64,000 bases of DNA from Megascapheus bottae (GCA_024803745.1 JANJXV010000025.1:16386341-16450340); one strand, 5' to 3'. Shown: positions 52,623 through 55,929, counted from the stretch's first letter. A program made the numbers and translations. Notes: generated from the letters alone by a model not told the origin.

Positions 52623-54736
52623 TGTAGATACAGAAGAGTGTTTGCTTTATTCCAGAATGGTCCAGTTCTCCTCCTTTAGCAGGAATCCTAACTGGATGAA
52701 ACTGACCTCACAGGGGTCAGGAAGGTTCCATGGTGTCCTTTACAGATGACAATTAGGTTCTCCAAAAATAATAATTTTTTAAAAAGTGATCTGATCTTTG
52801 TAGACTTAAGAGACTCAGAGACCCGTTGGAAGCTGTAGACCCACTGGCACCTGGAAAGAAAATATTCTGAGGAAACAATATTTTCTAAGATCTAAGCCAG
52901 GGATTCAGGGTCTTACCTGCTTTATGCCCTGGGTGCTAGAACTTTCCATGAGTAAGCAATGTCTACGAGCTGTCCACACAGGTTGAGGCAAAAGAGGTTC
53001 CAGAGTTTAGTGAAATGCCCCTCAGCCATAAGCAACCAAGAGTACCATGGTTTTCTGTAGAAGACCCCTGGCTTCACCTGACAATGCTCCTCCCTCTCTC
53101 CACACCAGGATGTTCTTGGACATTTGCTAGTGTCAGCTGCAGGAGGTCCAAAAATGAGGGCAGACCCCTTGCTCAGTGAGCCCTCCCCTCCCCAAACTCC
53201 ACTTCATACTGACATTCTGAGCACTCAGAGTTTTGCTTTGACCTTGTCCCCTGCAGCTGTCCAAAAGCCAAGAAATTACGAACAACATCTGTATTCATAG
53301 AGTCGAGGGGAGCTGGGCTGGCTGTTCAGTGTGAGGTGAAAATGAGGAGGTGTCTTACAGTAAGCTTCCTCCACTCATCTTACAGAACGGGGAGGGAAAG
53401 GGTCAAGGAAGAGGGAAGAGGAAGGAAAGGGAGGAGACAGAGAAGAAGAGATGGGGAGCAGCTGGCCCAGGGAGGGGAGCCACAACTTTCAGGCTAGAGG
53501 GGAATGAACAACCTTTCTGTCTTTTGGCTTGGGCAGCTTAGGACCAAAAGGGAGATTCTAATTAACTGTGGTCTCAGCACCACTTTCCTGAGAAGGGATT
53601 ACATGCCACTGTTTTTCCAAATTCATTTCCACTTTATGTAACCCCTCTCTCCTGCCTTCCATTTCTCCCTGACCACATGGTCCTCAGCAGGTAGTGCCAG
53701 GATTTAGAATTTAGAGCAAAGCAACCTGGCACTGGTAGCTCCTAACTGTAATCCTAGCTACTGAGAGGGCTGAGATCTGAGGATCACAATTCTAAGCCAG
53801 TCCAGGCAGAAAAGCCCTGATACTCTTATCTCCAATTAAACGCCCACAAAACCACAAGTGGAGCTGTGGCTCAAGTGGTAGAGTGCTAGCCTTGGGGGGG
53901 GGGGGAGTTGAGGCAGCCCCAGGCCCTGTGTTCAATCCCTGAGACTGGCACAAAAACATAACAAAAAAGAACGTGGCACATAGCAATCCATAGCCATTGA
54001 CACCTGCTCCCTTGCCCTTTCCCACACCCAGGGCCACAATGACCTCTAAGAGACCAGGGGTGGACTGTTGTGCTTCTCCACAGAGCAGGCGGGTTTCCAG
54101 CACCCCGGCCGAGCCAGGACTCTGCAGCCATGACAGTCACCCTGTAGTCTTTCTGTAAACGTTCCAGTTTAGCTCGGCTCCAAGAACTGCAGCACCCACA
54201 AGTGTCCCCTTGACAAACTGTCAAGGACAGGAGCAGCTACTGGTTAGTTCCCCAACAAGCACCCCTCACCCCAAATCACCATCTGGTCTGCCCCCTGGAA
54301 AGCAGGCACAGAGCATCATTTGTTCTGGTACGCACCACTTCTCTACTGCGCTAGGGTGCAACATTTGAAGTCTGGGTTAGCAACTTCCCAAGCCCCAGGG
54401 CCAAGAGTGCCCAAGCCCAAGAAAGAGACACACAAATCAACTCCAAGTGCGAACCCAGCACCCCTAGAAAGAGGACAGGCGTCCCGCCCCGTGCAGCCAC
54501 CGCGGACCTGCGCGTCCTTTCCTGGAAACCTGCAGCCGCTCTGCCTCTCCCGCTCCCCAACCGAGATCTCCCCTTCCTCCATCCACGCGTCCGGGGACCC
54601 GGGAAGGGAATCCTTCAGCCCAGGTGTGCAGAAAGCCGGCGGGAACCTTACCGTTCAACGGGGCCGGGCTAGCGGGCTGCTCCTGTAGGATCAGCAGGAG
54701 GAGGAGGGCAGCGGCGCGCGCGCGGCGGCGGGGCAT
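5505..54736 (-). CDS. CA12: carbonic anhydrase 12, whole gene coding span (11 coding exons)
   Basis: Encodes membrane carbonic anhydrase XII, which reversibly hydrates CO2 to bicarbonate and a proton at the outer cell surface. Eleven exons sum to 1068 nt, giving 355 residues (human CA12 has 354). Order: signal peptide (about 1-24), alpha-CA domain (about 30-290), short stalk, one membrane helix (about 301-328), basic RRKK stop-transfer stretch, short cytosolic tail. Zinc ligands are H120, H122 (HLHWG) and H146 (LHIVH). The proton-shuttle His is H94 (DGHS). Substrate threonines are T227-T228 (LTTPP). C50 and C231 match the family disulfide pair. N-glycosylation sequons are visible at N28, N80 and N88; the human NKS sequon near 162 reads D-K-P here. 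All donors are GT and all acceptors AG, with no frameshift or stop, so the gene looks functional. Identification rests on remembered family sequence, not on a search. Confidence 0.97.
5575..6463 (-). other. CA12 intron 10
   Basis: 889 nt with the inner TAG acceptor. Contains one plus SINE (6002-6232); the rest appears unique. Confidence 0.9.
6002..6232 (+). repeat. SINE, B1-like head with Geo-type tail
   Basis: Head CATACCTGTAATCCTACAACTCAGGAGG, tail GTGGCTCAAGGAGTAGAAC...CAGTACTGGCAC. Confidence 0.8.
6464..6551 (-). CDS. CA12: CA12 coding exon 10 (transmembrane helix)
   Basis: 88 nt, phase 1 to 2, residues 304-332. It encodes the hydrophobic helix [17 protein letters not shown] then LAVSIWLF and the basic RRKK stop-transfer signal. 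Small residues (G300 with G304, and the AGVLG turn) fit the GxxxG-type packing reported for CA12 dimers. Acceptor TTCACCAG, donor AGAG|GTGAGT. Confidence 0.97.
6552..7365 (-). other. CA12 intron 9
   Basis: 814 nt with GTATGT donor. Contains a MER5A-like element at 6737-6929; otherwise no feature seen. Confidence 0.9.
6737..6929 (+). mobile_element. MER5A-like non-autonomous hAT-Charlie transposon
   Basis: Imperfect terminal inverted repeats, CAGGGTTTCTCAAAG at the left and CTTTGAGAAACACTGG at the right, enclosing the typical body (CAGGAGTCTCCATTTTAAC, TGATGCTGGTGCATGAG). An ancient mammalian element, no coding capacity. Confidence 0.75.
7366..7398 (-). CDS. CA12: CA12 coding exon 9 (33-nt stalk exon, probable cassette)
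   Basis: 33 nt, phase 1 to 1, encoding [11 protein letters not shown] (293-303). It aligns with the stalk before the membrane helix in mouse (LLTDTGLSLG) and human (AAGLSLG). The acceptor follows a pyrimidine tract ending CCCTTGTTAAG; the donor is TGTGG|GTATGT. Skipping keeps the reading frame, and a human CA12 isoform lacking 11 residues here is known. A long (UG)n tract lies about 160 nt upstream in the transcript. Confidence 0.92.
7558..7610 (+). repeat. (CA)n microsatellite, (UG)n in the CA12 transcript
   Basis: Uninterrupted run of about 26 CA units followed by a CG/CA-mixed edge. In the pre-mRNA it reads (UG)n and ends about 160 nt upstream of exon 9. Confidence 0.97.
8162..8411 (-). 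repeat. SINE, B1-like head with Geo-type tail
   Basis: Antisense copy from TGCTAGTCCTGGAGCTTAAACTC to GATATGAGCCATCAGTGCGTAGC. Confidence 0.8.
8646..8711 (+). repeat. (GT)n microsatellite
   Basis: Long GT run ending in GTGTGTCC repeats; abuts the 3' end of the SINE at 8712. Confidence 0.95.
8712..8876 (-). repeat. IDL-Geo-type dimeric SINE
   Basis: Antisense: Geo monomer (GGGCTTGAACTC...CCACTTGAGCCACAGTA), linker TTTCTGTTTATGTGGT, ID-like monomer (GCAAGTACTCTACCACTAAGCCAC). Confidence 0.85.
10383..10620 (+). repeat. SINE, B1-like head with Geo-type tail
   Basis: CCAGTGGCTCACACTTATAATCCTAG head; tail GACTCAAGTAGTACAG...CTGAGTTCAAGCCCCAG, then an A-rich end. Confidence 0.8.
11149..11172 (+). 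repeat. (GT)n microsatellite
   Basis: Twelve GT units. Confidence 0.9.
11185..11390 (+). repeat. polypyrimidine tract (C/T-rich, ~200 bp)
   Basis: Almost only C and T, as CCTT/TCCC words. The CA12 transcript carries the purine complement. Can adopt triplex (H-DNA) structure. Confidence 0.9.
12246..12436 (+). repeat. B1-like plus tRNA/ID-like chimeric SINE
   Basis: B1-like head (AAGCATGGTGGTACACACTTA, CAAGACATTGTCTGAAAAAA) joined to an ID-like monomer (GCTCAAGAGATAGAGCACC...AAGTTCAAGTCCCAG). Its tail differs from the Geo monomer. Confidence 0.65.
12779..12880 (+). repeat. truncated B1-like SINE head
   Basis: GCTCGTGTCTGTAATCCTAGC head continuing to TGGCAGGAACGTCTGTGAGG; tail missing. Confidence 0.7.
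13790..13965 (+). repeat. MIR fragment
   Basis: Diverged; core-like GCAGTGAGGCCTTGAACCCAGG then TCTCCTGAC resembles the MIR 3' half. Confidence 0.55.
14092..14328 (+). repeat. SINE, B1-like head with Geo-type tail
   Basis: GGTTCATACTTGGAATCCTAG head; tail TAGCTCAAGTGGTAGAGTG and GTTCAAGCCTCAGTACTAGC. Confidence 0.8.
15310..15548 (+). repeat. SINE, B1-like head with Geo-type tail
   Basis: GCACATGTCTGTAATCCTAGC head; tail ends GAGTTCAAGCCCTAGTACC. Ends about 320 nt from the exon 8 donor. Confidence 0.8.
15867..15993 (-). CDS. CA12: CA12 coding exon 8
   Basis: 127 nt, phase 0 to 1, residues 251-292. Reads [10 protein letters not shown], the [16 protein letters not shown] block and [12 protein letters not shown], the C-terminal end of the CA fold. 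Acceptor CCCTCAG, donor AAG|GTGAGG. Confidence 0.96.
16793..16850 (+). repeat. (GT)n microsatellite
   Basis: About 28 uninterrupted GT units, abutting a SINE 3' end. Confidence 0.97.
16851..17070 (-). repeat. SINE, B1-like head with Geo-type tail
   Basis: Antisense, TTCTGGGGCTTGAACACAGG to GTGTGAGCCACTAGCCTCC. Confidence 0.8.
17229..17427 (-). repeat. IDL-Geo-type dimeric SINE
   Basis: Antisense: T-run, GCCAGTCCTGGGGCTTGAAC, linker TTTTTCTGTTTATATGGTAC, ID-like end CTACATTCCCAGCCCC. Confidence 0.85.
17524..17681 (-). CDS. CA12: CA12 coding exon 7 (active-site threonines)
   Basis: 158 nt, phase 1 to 0, residues 198-250. Contains [11 protein letters not shown], the [12 protein letters not shown] block (T227-T228 substrate site, C231 disulfide partner) and [12 protein letters not shown]. 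The donor GTAACT is the weakest of the set; the others are GTAAG, GTGAG or GTATG. Confidence 0.97.
17682..17945 (-). other. CA12 intron 6
   Basis: 264 nt, the shortest intron; no repeat recognised. Confidence 0.9.
17946..18009 (-). CDS. CA12: CA12 coding exon 6
   Basis: 64 nt, phase 0 to 1, residues 177-197 plus one base. Reads [12 protein letters not shown] then SHLQHVKYK, essentially identical to human CA12. Acceptor ATTACAG, donor AAG|GTAAGG. Confidence 0.97.
18608..18812 (+). repeat. SINE, B1-like head with Geo-type tail
   Basis: GCTCATGCCTGTAATCCTCC head; GTAGCTCAAGTGGTAGAGTG tail; followed by a GA-rich run. Confidence 0.8.
18813..18855 (+). repeat. (GAG)n purine repeat
   Basis: Begins AAGAAGAGGAAGAGGAGG directly at the SINE tail and grades into pure GAG units. 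Confidence 0.9.
19019..19114 (-). CDS. CA12: CA12 coding exon 5 (third zinc ligand)
   Basis: 96 nt, phase 0 to 0, 32 codons (145-176). It begins [13 protein letters not shown], giving the third zinc ligand H146, and ends [11 protein letters not shown]. The human N-glycosylation sequon NKS is replaced by D-K-P at 163-165. Acceptor CTGCAG, donor GAG|GTAAGA. Confidence 0.97.
19577..19780 (-). repeat. SINE, B1-like head with Geo-type tail (diverged)
   Basis: Antisense, (TTTG)n then GTGCCAGGACTAGAATTTGAG, ending ACGAGCTACTAATACCCAGC. Confidence 0.75.
19939..20121 (-). repeat. IDL-Geo-type dimeric SINE
   Basis: Antisense; (ATT)n tail, GGTTCTGGGGCTTGAACTC, ending CACTAGGCCATGCTCCTGGC. Confidence 0.8.
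20290..20500 (-). repeat. SINE, B1-like head, diverged
   Basis: Antisense; CTTTGAACTCAAGGCCTTG to CCTCAGCCTCCTGAGCAGTT and ATTACAGGCATG. Confidence 0.65.
20805..21005 (+). repeat. B1-like plus ID-like chimeric SINE
   Basis: CCATATTCCTGTAATAAGAG head, AGACCCTACCTGGAAAA, then GGGGCTGTTGTTCAAATGG and GCTTGCCTAGCAAGCATGAG, an ID-type monomer. Confidence 0.6.
21995..22140 (-). CDS. CA12: CA12 coding exon 4 (HLHWG zinc-ligand exon)
   Basis: 146 nt, phase 1 to phase 0, residues 96-144. It contains QLHLHWG with zinc ligands H120 and H122, and DPHGSEHT, both diagnostic of alpha carbonic anhydrases. The loop [10 protein letters not shown] is one residue longer than in human CA12, which accounts for the 355 versus 354 length. 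Acceptor CCTACAG, donor GAG|GTGAGT. Confidence 0.97.
22340..22572 (-). repeat. SINE, B1-like head with Geo-type tail
   Basis: Antisense; TTTAGTGCTGGTCTTAGGGC to GTGTGAGCCAACAGTGCCTA. Confidence 0.8.
22630..22872 (-). repeat. SINE, B1-like head with Geo-type tail
   Basis: Antisense; (TTTTG)n, GGGCTTAAACTCAGGGCC to GAGCCACCAGTGCCTGGC. Confidence 0.8.
23328..23507 (-). CDS. CA12: CA12 coding exon 3
   Basis: 180 nt, phase 1 to phase 1, residues 37-95. It carries the alpha-CA core QSPIDL, the conserved Cys of YPSCGG (C50), sequons NVS (N80) and NLT (N88), and ends in the proton-shuttle motif DGHS (H94). Acceptor TTCTAG, donor CAG|GTGAGG. Confidence 0.97.
24615..24657 (+). repeat. (CA)n microsatellite
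   Basis: About 21 CA units in intron 2, (UG)n in the transcript. Confidence 0.95.
24999..25078 (+). repeat. ID-like SINE monomer
   Basis: GATGTAGCTCAGTGGTAGAG A-box region, GATTTGATCCCTAAGC B-box region, A-rich tail. tRNA-derived, too degenerate for a tRNA. Confidence 0.7.
25182..25395 (+). repeat. SINE, B1-like head with Geo-type tail
   Basis: GTGGCTCGTGCTTATATTTC head; GTGTCTCACGTGGTAGAGC tail. Confidence 0.75.
25610..25841 (-). repeat. SINE, B1-like head with Geo-type tail
   Basis: Antisense; CCTAGGGCTTGAACTCAGG to TGAGGCATGAATGCCCAGC. Confidence 0.8.
25880..26072 (-). repeat. IDL-Geo-type dimeric SINE
   Basis: Antisense; T-run, GCCAGTCTTGAGACTTGAAC, ending AGGCCAAACTCCTGGCCCC. Confidence 0.85.
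26646..26870 (-). repeat. SINE, B1-like head, diverged
   Basis: Antisense; ACTAGGGCTTGAACTCAAGC to TAGTCTCCTGAACAATTAG. Confidence 0.65.
26893..26931 (+). repeat. (ATC)n microsatellite
   Basis: About eleven ATC units with one flanking variant. Confidence 0.95.
26950..27010 (+). repeat. MIR-like fragment
   Basis: GCTTAAGTAATTTGTCCAAAGC resembles the MIR core; short and diverged. Confidence 0.35.
27388..27612 (+). repeat. SINE, B1-like head with Geo-type tail
   Basis: TTGCAATCCTAGCTACTCAG head; TCAAGTGGTAGAGTGTTAGC tail; A-rich end. Confidence 0.8.
27652..27826 (-). repeat. partial SINE, B1-like head with Geo-type tail
   Basis: Antisense; starts inside the tail monomer and runs to ATTACAGGTGTGAGTTGCC. 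Confidence 0.75.
27827..27967 (-). repeat. partial IDL-Geo SINE
   Basis: Antisense; CTGAGCTTCTTTTGCTCAAG to CTAAGCCACATTCCCAGCC; abuts the previous SINE. Confidence 0.8.
28857..29048 (-). repeat. IDL-Geo-type dimeric SINE
   Basis: Antisense; T-run, GCCAGTCCTGGGCTTGAGC, ending AGGCCAAACTCTTGGCCC. Confidence 0.85.
29070..29297 (-). repeat. SINE, B1-like head with Geo-type tail
   Basis: Antisense; TGGTCATGGGGCTTGAACTC to ATGAGCTACCTCACCAGGC. Confidence 0.8.
29482..29678 (-). repeat. IDL-Geo-type dimeric SINE
   Basis: Antisense; T9 run, CCAGTCCTGGGGCTTGAAC, ending CCATGCTCCCAGCCCC. Similar flanks (ACCAGCTTT left, CCCAGCTTT right) look like target-site duplications in an older B1-like stretch. 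Confidence 0.85.
29771..29855 (+). repeat. ID-like SINE monomer
   Basis: GGGCTGTAGGTGTAGCTCAG, then CGAATTCAAACTCCAGTACC and an A-rich tail. Confidence 0.65.
30670..30890 (+). repeat. SINE, B1-like head with Geo-type tail, diverged
   Basis: GAGACTCTTATCACCAATTA linker and GAGTTCAAACACCAGGTCTG tail; head poorly preserved. Confidence 0.65.
31820..32036 (-). repeat. SINE, B1-like head with Geo-type tail
   Basis: Antisense; ATTGGGGCTTGAACTCAGG to GCAGCCTCCAGAGTAGCTAG. Confidence 0.75.
32209..32395 (-). mobile_element. MER5A-like transposon expanded by an (ATC)n
   Basis: Left end CAGTGGTTTTCAAAGTGTGG is the MER5A terminus (reverse of the 6737 copy). TTAGAAATACACTCTCTGGG and GATGCTCAATTCAGG match the remainder. 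Interrupted by the microsatellite at 32240-32312; right terminus unclear. Confidence 0.6.
32240..32312 (+). repeat. (ATC)n microsatellite, imperfect
   Basis: ATC units with ATT and ACC variants toward the right. Confidence 0.95.
32945..33075 (+). mobile_element. ancient L1 3'-end fragment
   Basis: GCTAGTGGGAATGTAAAATGG, then AGTTCCTCATAAAGCTAAAC and ATATAACCCAAAAG match the familiar mammalian L1M tail region. Confidence 0.65.
33105..33400 (-). mobile_element. ancient L1 3'-end fragment, opposite orientation
   Basis: TTCAGAACATTTCAATCATTC and TTTTTATGGTTGAATAATAT are the complement of the L1M 3' region, inverted relative to the fragment just before it. Confidence 0.55.
34004..34060 (-). repeat. 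truncated SINE 5' end plus shared flank
   Basis: GCATGAGCCACCAGTGCTCAG followed by about 35 bp that reappear at 35063-35118. Confidence 0.7.
34355..34465 (-). repeat. B1 SINE (monomer)
   Basis: Antisense; GGGTCTCACTATGTAGCCC, GCTGGGATTACAGGTGTG. Standard rodent B1 without the Geo tail. Confidence 0.8.
34862..35083 (-). repeat. SINE, B1-like head with Geo-type tail
   Basis: Antisense; TGTGGGGCTTGAACTCGGGG to TGTGTGAGCCACCAGC. Confidence 0.8.
35150..35236 (+). repeat. (CTTT)n microsatellite
   Basis: CTTT units with TCC- and TTC-rich edges; abuts the tail of the next SINE. Confidence 0.95.
35240..35430 (-). repeat. IDL-Geo-type dimeric SINE
   Basis: Antisense; T-run, GCCAGTCCTGGGGCTTGAAC, ending AAGCCACCTTCCTAGCC. 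Confidence 0.85.
35945..36022 (-). repeat. B1 fragment
   Basis: Antisense; TCAAACTCACAGTCTTACTC and TGCTGAGATTACAGGTATGC. Confidence 0.65.
36337..36560 (+). repeat. degenerate minisatellite, ~20-bp units with CACGTG
   Basis: About ten diverged units of 17-28 bp on a CCACATGCTCTCCCTG-like theme. Exact CACGTG hexamers occur at 36455-36460 and 36547-36552; other units carry CATGTG or CTCGTG. Confidence 0.7.
37300..37470 (+). repeat. MIR SINE, diverged
   Basis: GCATAACAACCCTGTGACAAA, then AAGTAACTAGGCATAGAAATTG and GAGGCTGAGCTGAAACC follow the MIR order. Confidence 0.6.
37845..37905 (-). repeat. B1 fragment
   Basis: Antisense; AGTCTCATTATGTGGCTCAGG and GGTCTTGAACTTGC. Confidence 0.6.
38572..38835 (+). 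repeat. SINE, B1-like head with Geo-type tail, internal 40-bp duplication
   Basis: GTGGCTCATGCCTGTCATCC head. The tail contains a perfect tandem repeat, 38725-38764 and 38765-38804. Confidence 0.85.
39268..39408 (+). repeat. B1 SINE (monomer)
   Basis: AAGTGGGGTGGTGTATGCG, AGGCTGAGACTGGAGG, GAGCTACATAGTAAAACC, then a long A tail. Confidence 0.8.
40493..40680 (+). repeat. IDL-Geo-type dimeric SINE
   Basis: TTTGGCCTAGGGGTAGAGTG ID-like head, CACATAGAAAAAGCCAGAAG linker, Geo monomer ending GTTCAAGACAGGACTGGC. Confidence 0.9.
41303..41406 (+). repeat. Geo monomer alone
   Basis: GTGGTAGAGTGCTAGCCTC to CCCTGAGTTCAAGCCCCACC; no head. Confidence 0.75.
41708..41752 (+). repeat. (GT)n microsatellite
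   Basis: About 22 GT units abutting a SINE. Confidence 0.95.
41757..41969 (-). repeat. SINE, B1-like head with Geo-type tail
   Basis: Antisense; CGCATTCTGGGGCTTAGG to GCGTGAACCACTGGTACC. Confidence 0.8.
42565..42753 (-). repeat. IDL-Geo SINE with a small internal duplication
   Basis: Antisense; T-run, GGCCAGTCCTGGGCCTGAGC. The end carries CACTAGGCCAAACTCCTGGC preceded by a near copy (ACTAGGCCAAGCTCCTG). Confidence 0.85.
42768..42804 (+). repeat. (GT)n microsatellite
   Basis: GT units after a CGTGCACGCGTGCG lead-in. Confidence 0.95.
42805..43023 (-). repeat. SINE, B1-like head with Geo-type tail
   Basis: Antisense; GTGGGACTTGAACTCTGTC to ATAAGCCACCCCGCTTAGC. Confidence 0.8.
43190..43250 (+). 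repeat. (CT)n microsatellite
   Basis: About 30 uninterrupted CT units; (GA)n in the CA12 transcript. Confidence 0.97.
43834..44027 (+). repeat. nested IDL-Geo SINE
   Basis: GGGAATGTGGCTTAGTGGTA head; CACAGAAAAAGCC-type linker; tail AGTTCAAGGCCCAGGACC; followed by a purine run. Confidence 0.9.
44028..44115 (+). repeat. (GAG)n purine-rich tract
   Basis: GAGGAGGAGGAG changing to GGGAGGAAGG; the degenerate A tail of the nested SINE. Confidence 0.9.
44436..44521 (+). mobile_element. MER5A-like fragment
   Basis: GTAGACCTGGGATGGGGCC, then GGGACCACACTTTGAGAAAC and ACTGG terminus. Confidence 0.65.
44533..44640 (+). repeat. MIR fragment
   Basis: GTAGCTGAGGAAACAGAGGC, ACTGAGAAGCCAAACTACAT follows the MIR core. 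Confidence 0.6.
45277..45488 (+). repeat. SINE, B1-like head with a diverged tail
   Basis: GTAGCTCATGTCTATAATCC head; tail CTCATGTGGTAGAC and TTGAGTTCACCCAGC. Confidence 0.7.
46238..46358 (+). repeat. B1 SINE (monomer)
   Basis: CTGCATGCCTACAATCCCAG, GGAGGCTGAAGCAGGAGG, GGGCTACATCACAAGACCC, (CAAA)n tail. Confidence 0.85.
46370..46605 (+). repeat. SINE, B1-like head with Geo-type tail
   Basis: ATGGCTCACACCTGTAATTC head; GTGGCTTAAGTAGTAGAG tail; follows the B1 directly. Confidence 0.85.
49267..49287 (-). CDS. CA12: CA12 micro-exon 2 (21 nt)
   Basis: A 21-nt exon behind a run of twelve T plus CAG acceptor and followed by a perfect GTAAGT donor. Spliced in phase 1 it reads G-S-K-W-T-Y-I-G, matching the conserved SKWTY start of the mature enzyme (human SKWTYF). 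Too short for ORF detection; found by motif and splice sites. It completes the NGS sequon at N28. Confidence 0.95.
49595..49800 (-). repeat. IDL-Geo SINE with clear target-site duplication
   Basis: Antisense, flanked by CAAACACAGTTTT on both sides; inserted into the T-rich end of the SINE at 49810. Confidence 0.9.
49810..49922 (-). repeat. partial SINE, Geo-type tail
   Basis: Antisense; TCATGGGGCTTGAACTCTGG to GAGCCACAGCACCACTTCC. Confidence 0.75.
50283..50502 (-). repeat. IDL-Geo SINE with target-site duplication
   Basis: Antisense; long T-run, GGCCAGTCCTGAGCTTGAAC, ending AACTCCCGGCC. GAGTTTTTTTTTC flanks both sides. Confidence 0.9.
50655..50740 (-). repeat. ID-like fragment
   Basis: Antisense; GGATTTGAACTCTGGGCCTC and AGAGCTCTACCATATGAGCC. 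Confidence 0.5.
50802..51117 (-). mobile_element. chimeric retrocopy: IDL-Geo SINE fused to an mRNA-like 3' end
   Basis: On the minus strand: IDL-Geo SINE (51117 to about 50930), A-rich linker, about 75 nt of unrelated sequence with AGTAAA and CCTGTTCCACACACG, then poly(A). The whole unit is bounded by TCTACAAAG at 50793-50801 and 51118-51126, so it inserted as one piece. Source transcript not recognised. Confidence 0.8.
51574..51757 (+). repeat. IDL-Geo-type dimeric SINE
   Basis: GGGAATGTGGCTTACTGGTAG head; ACACAGAAAAAGCCAGAAG linker; ends CCCAGGACTGGC. Confidence 0.9.
51759..51785 (+). repeat. (ATC)n microsatellite
   Basis: Eight ATC units right after the SINE A tail. Confidence 0.95.
52573..52620 (+). 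repeat. (GT)n microsatellite
   Basis: About 24 GT units with no SINE beside it. Confidence 0.97.
53727..53966 (+). repeat. SINE, B1-like head with Geo-type tail
   Basis: GTAGCTCCTAACTGTAATCC head; GTGGCTCAAGTGGTAGAGTG tail with an inserted G10 run. Confidence 0.8.
54652..54736 (-). CDS. CA12: CA12 coding exon 1 (signal peptide)
   Basis: 85 nt, ends in phase 1. It encodes residues 1-28 and the first base of G29: [10 protein letters not shown], a run of five leucines, then [13 protein letters not shown]. This is a basic N-region, hydrophobic core and small-residue cleavage zone, as in human and mouse CA12. The ATG at 54736 has an A at -3. The donor reads ACG|GTAAGG. An in-frame ATG lies 39 codons upstream at 54853, but it overlaps a TATA-like element and would bury the signal peptide, so this start is preferred. 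Confidence 0.95.
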
Positions 54737-54842
54737 GGTCGGGAACGTCGTCGAGGAACGGTCGGGGAGAGGGGCTCCGGCGAGGCGCAGCTCGGGGCGA
54801 GGCGCACAGGGCGGCGGTGCGCGCCGCGCTCCCTCCCCGCCG

Positions 54843-54850
54843 CTCTTATG
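54843..54850 (-). promoter_or_regulatory. TATA-like element CATAAGAG
   Basis: On the minus strand GCATAAGAG lies about 110 nt before the CA12 ATG, which would put transcription start near 54815-54825 and give a 5' UTR of about 85 nt. The sequence is only TATA-like and CpG-island promoters often initiate diffusely. Confidence 0.45.
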
Positions 54851-54872
54851 CATGGACGCACCCCCGAACCCG

Positions 54873-54880
54873 TGATGTCA
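54873..54880. promoter_or_regulatory. CRE-like TGATGTCA site
   Basis: TGATGTCA (TGACATCA on the minus strand) lies about 25 bp upstream of the TATA-like box. It differs by one base from the palindromic CRE TGACGTCA. Position supports a regulatory role; binding is inference. Confidence 0.35.
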
Positions 54881-54887
54881 CCGTGCC

Positions 54888-54909
54888 GGGGGGGGGGGGC
54901 GGGGAGGGG
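54888..54909 (+). promoter_or_regulatory. G12-C-G4-A-G4 tract, G-quadruplex candidate
   Basis: Twelve consecutive G followed by two G4 runs with single-base loops, about 150 bp upstream of the CA12 start codon on the non-template strand's complement. It can satisfy the four-run G-quadruplex rule. Confidence 0.55.
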
Positions 54910-55789
54910 AACGCCCAGCCTCCGCGAGCACCGGCGCCCGGGTCCCGGGAGAGGCGCTCTCCTGAGTTCACCAGGGAGCAGCTGGCCCTGGGATCGAGCC
55001 GCCGCCAGCAGGAGCCGGGGCTGCCGGGAAGGCGGCAGCCAGGGCTTCCATTCGGAGGGAGCCCAGGTTCGCCCGGCGGCTGCACTGAGTTGGGAACCTC
55101 CGCGAGTTGCGTCCTGTGTCCCGGCTACGCTCGAGCCGCGGAGAGTAGAAAGACACCCGCGCGCTGCACATGAGCGGCTGCGCTCTGCCCCTCCAGGGGT
55201 GGGCTCGCTCGTGGGAACCCCCGTCACCCATGGGGAGCTGGGCGAAGGGGTCCCCTCGGAATGGGGGTGGAAGACAGGATTACTTGAATTACTTTGCCGC
55301 ATCCACGTGGGCGGGTGCGCTCCGCCGCCGCTCACTCGTCCCCTCCTCCCAATCTCCGCGCGCGCTCCCGCCTCTCCGTCCATCCCCTCTGCTCCACCCG
55401 GCTGTTCCACCCGTGGGGTCCTTCGTGGGTCTCCACACTCGCTCCCCTCTGTGACTCCGCCCCCTGCCACCTACTGACGCGTGCAGCAGGTGGGTGCTCA
55501 CCTCGAGCCCGCAGCCCGGCGCTGCCAGGCCCTCTTCACTTGACCACAGCAGTCAAGCGAGCCCTCGCCCCGCTCCAGTCTCCACGGCCAGCAGCCTGAG
55601 CAGACTTCCAAGCTGCACTTAGCGGCCAGTTGAGCCCCGCCTTGAGAACCTGGAGAACCACCCGAAGCTGGAACCACCCTTCTGCAGGGGCATTTGTTTG
55701 TGAATAGTAAGGAACTTGTTACAATGGCATTCTTGTCACAGCACTTCCTGCTTAAAGATGACCATTTCCATTTGATAAAGAACCTGGGG

Positions 55790-55872
55790 GTGCATTCGTG
55801 GTGTGGCTCGCATGATAGAGCTCCTGCCCCACATATGTAAAGCCCTGGTTCAATCCCCAGGAATAGAAAAAT
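55790..55872 (+). repeat. ID-like SINE monomer
   Basis: GTGTGGCTCGCATGATAGAG, AAAGCCCTGGTTCAATCCCC, A-rich end. Confidence 0.65.
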
Positions 55873-55929
55873 CAGAAAATCTTGGGTGAGTTCTGAGGTG
55901 ACAAGTCACTGTTTAGAAGATGAAATAGA

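Larger units (their letters stand above)
49288..54651 (-). other. CA12 intron 1
   Basis: 5.4 kb. SINEs cluster at 49595-51757. 51790-53720 appears unique apart from a (GT)n at 52573-52620. Enhancers often lie in first introns, but I see no decisive motif cluster. Confidence 0.9.
54470..55580. promoter_or_regulatory. CpG island over CA12 exon 1 and promoter
   Basis: Abrupt rise in G+C and CpG density against A/T-rich flanks, centred on exon 1. Long open frames here (for example 54691-55470 minus) reflect lack of A/T rather than genes. Candidate sites inside include a CACGTG at 55304-55309 directly followed by GGGCGGG, plausible for HIF/bHLH and SP1; CA12 is a known hypoxia-responsive gene. 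Confidence 0.85.

Noticed and set aside
54464..54853. CA12 start at the upstream in-frame ATG 54853
   Set aside because: It overlaps the TATA-like element, and the 39-residue extension would precede a clear signal peptide. Kept only as a finding.
54691..55470. 259-residue open frame on the minus strand (and overlapping long frames on plus)
   Set aside because: Lies in the CpG island where stop codons are rare. Composition is P/R/G/S-rich with no domain, and it runs through the promoter and exon 1 in another frame.
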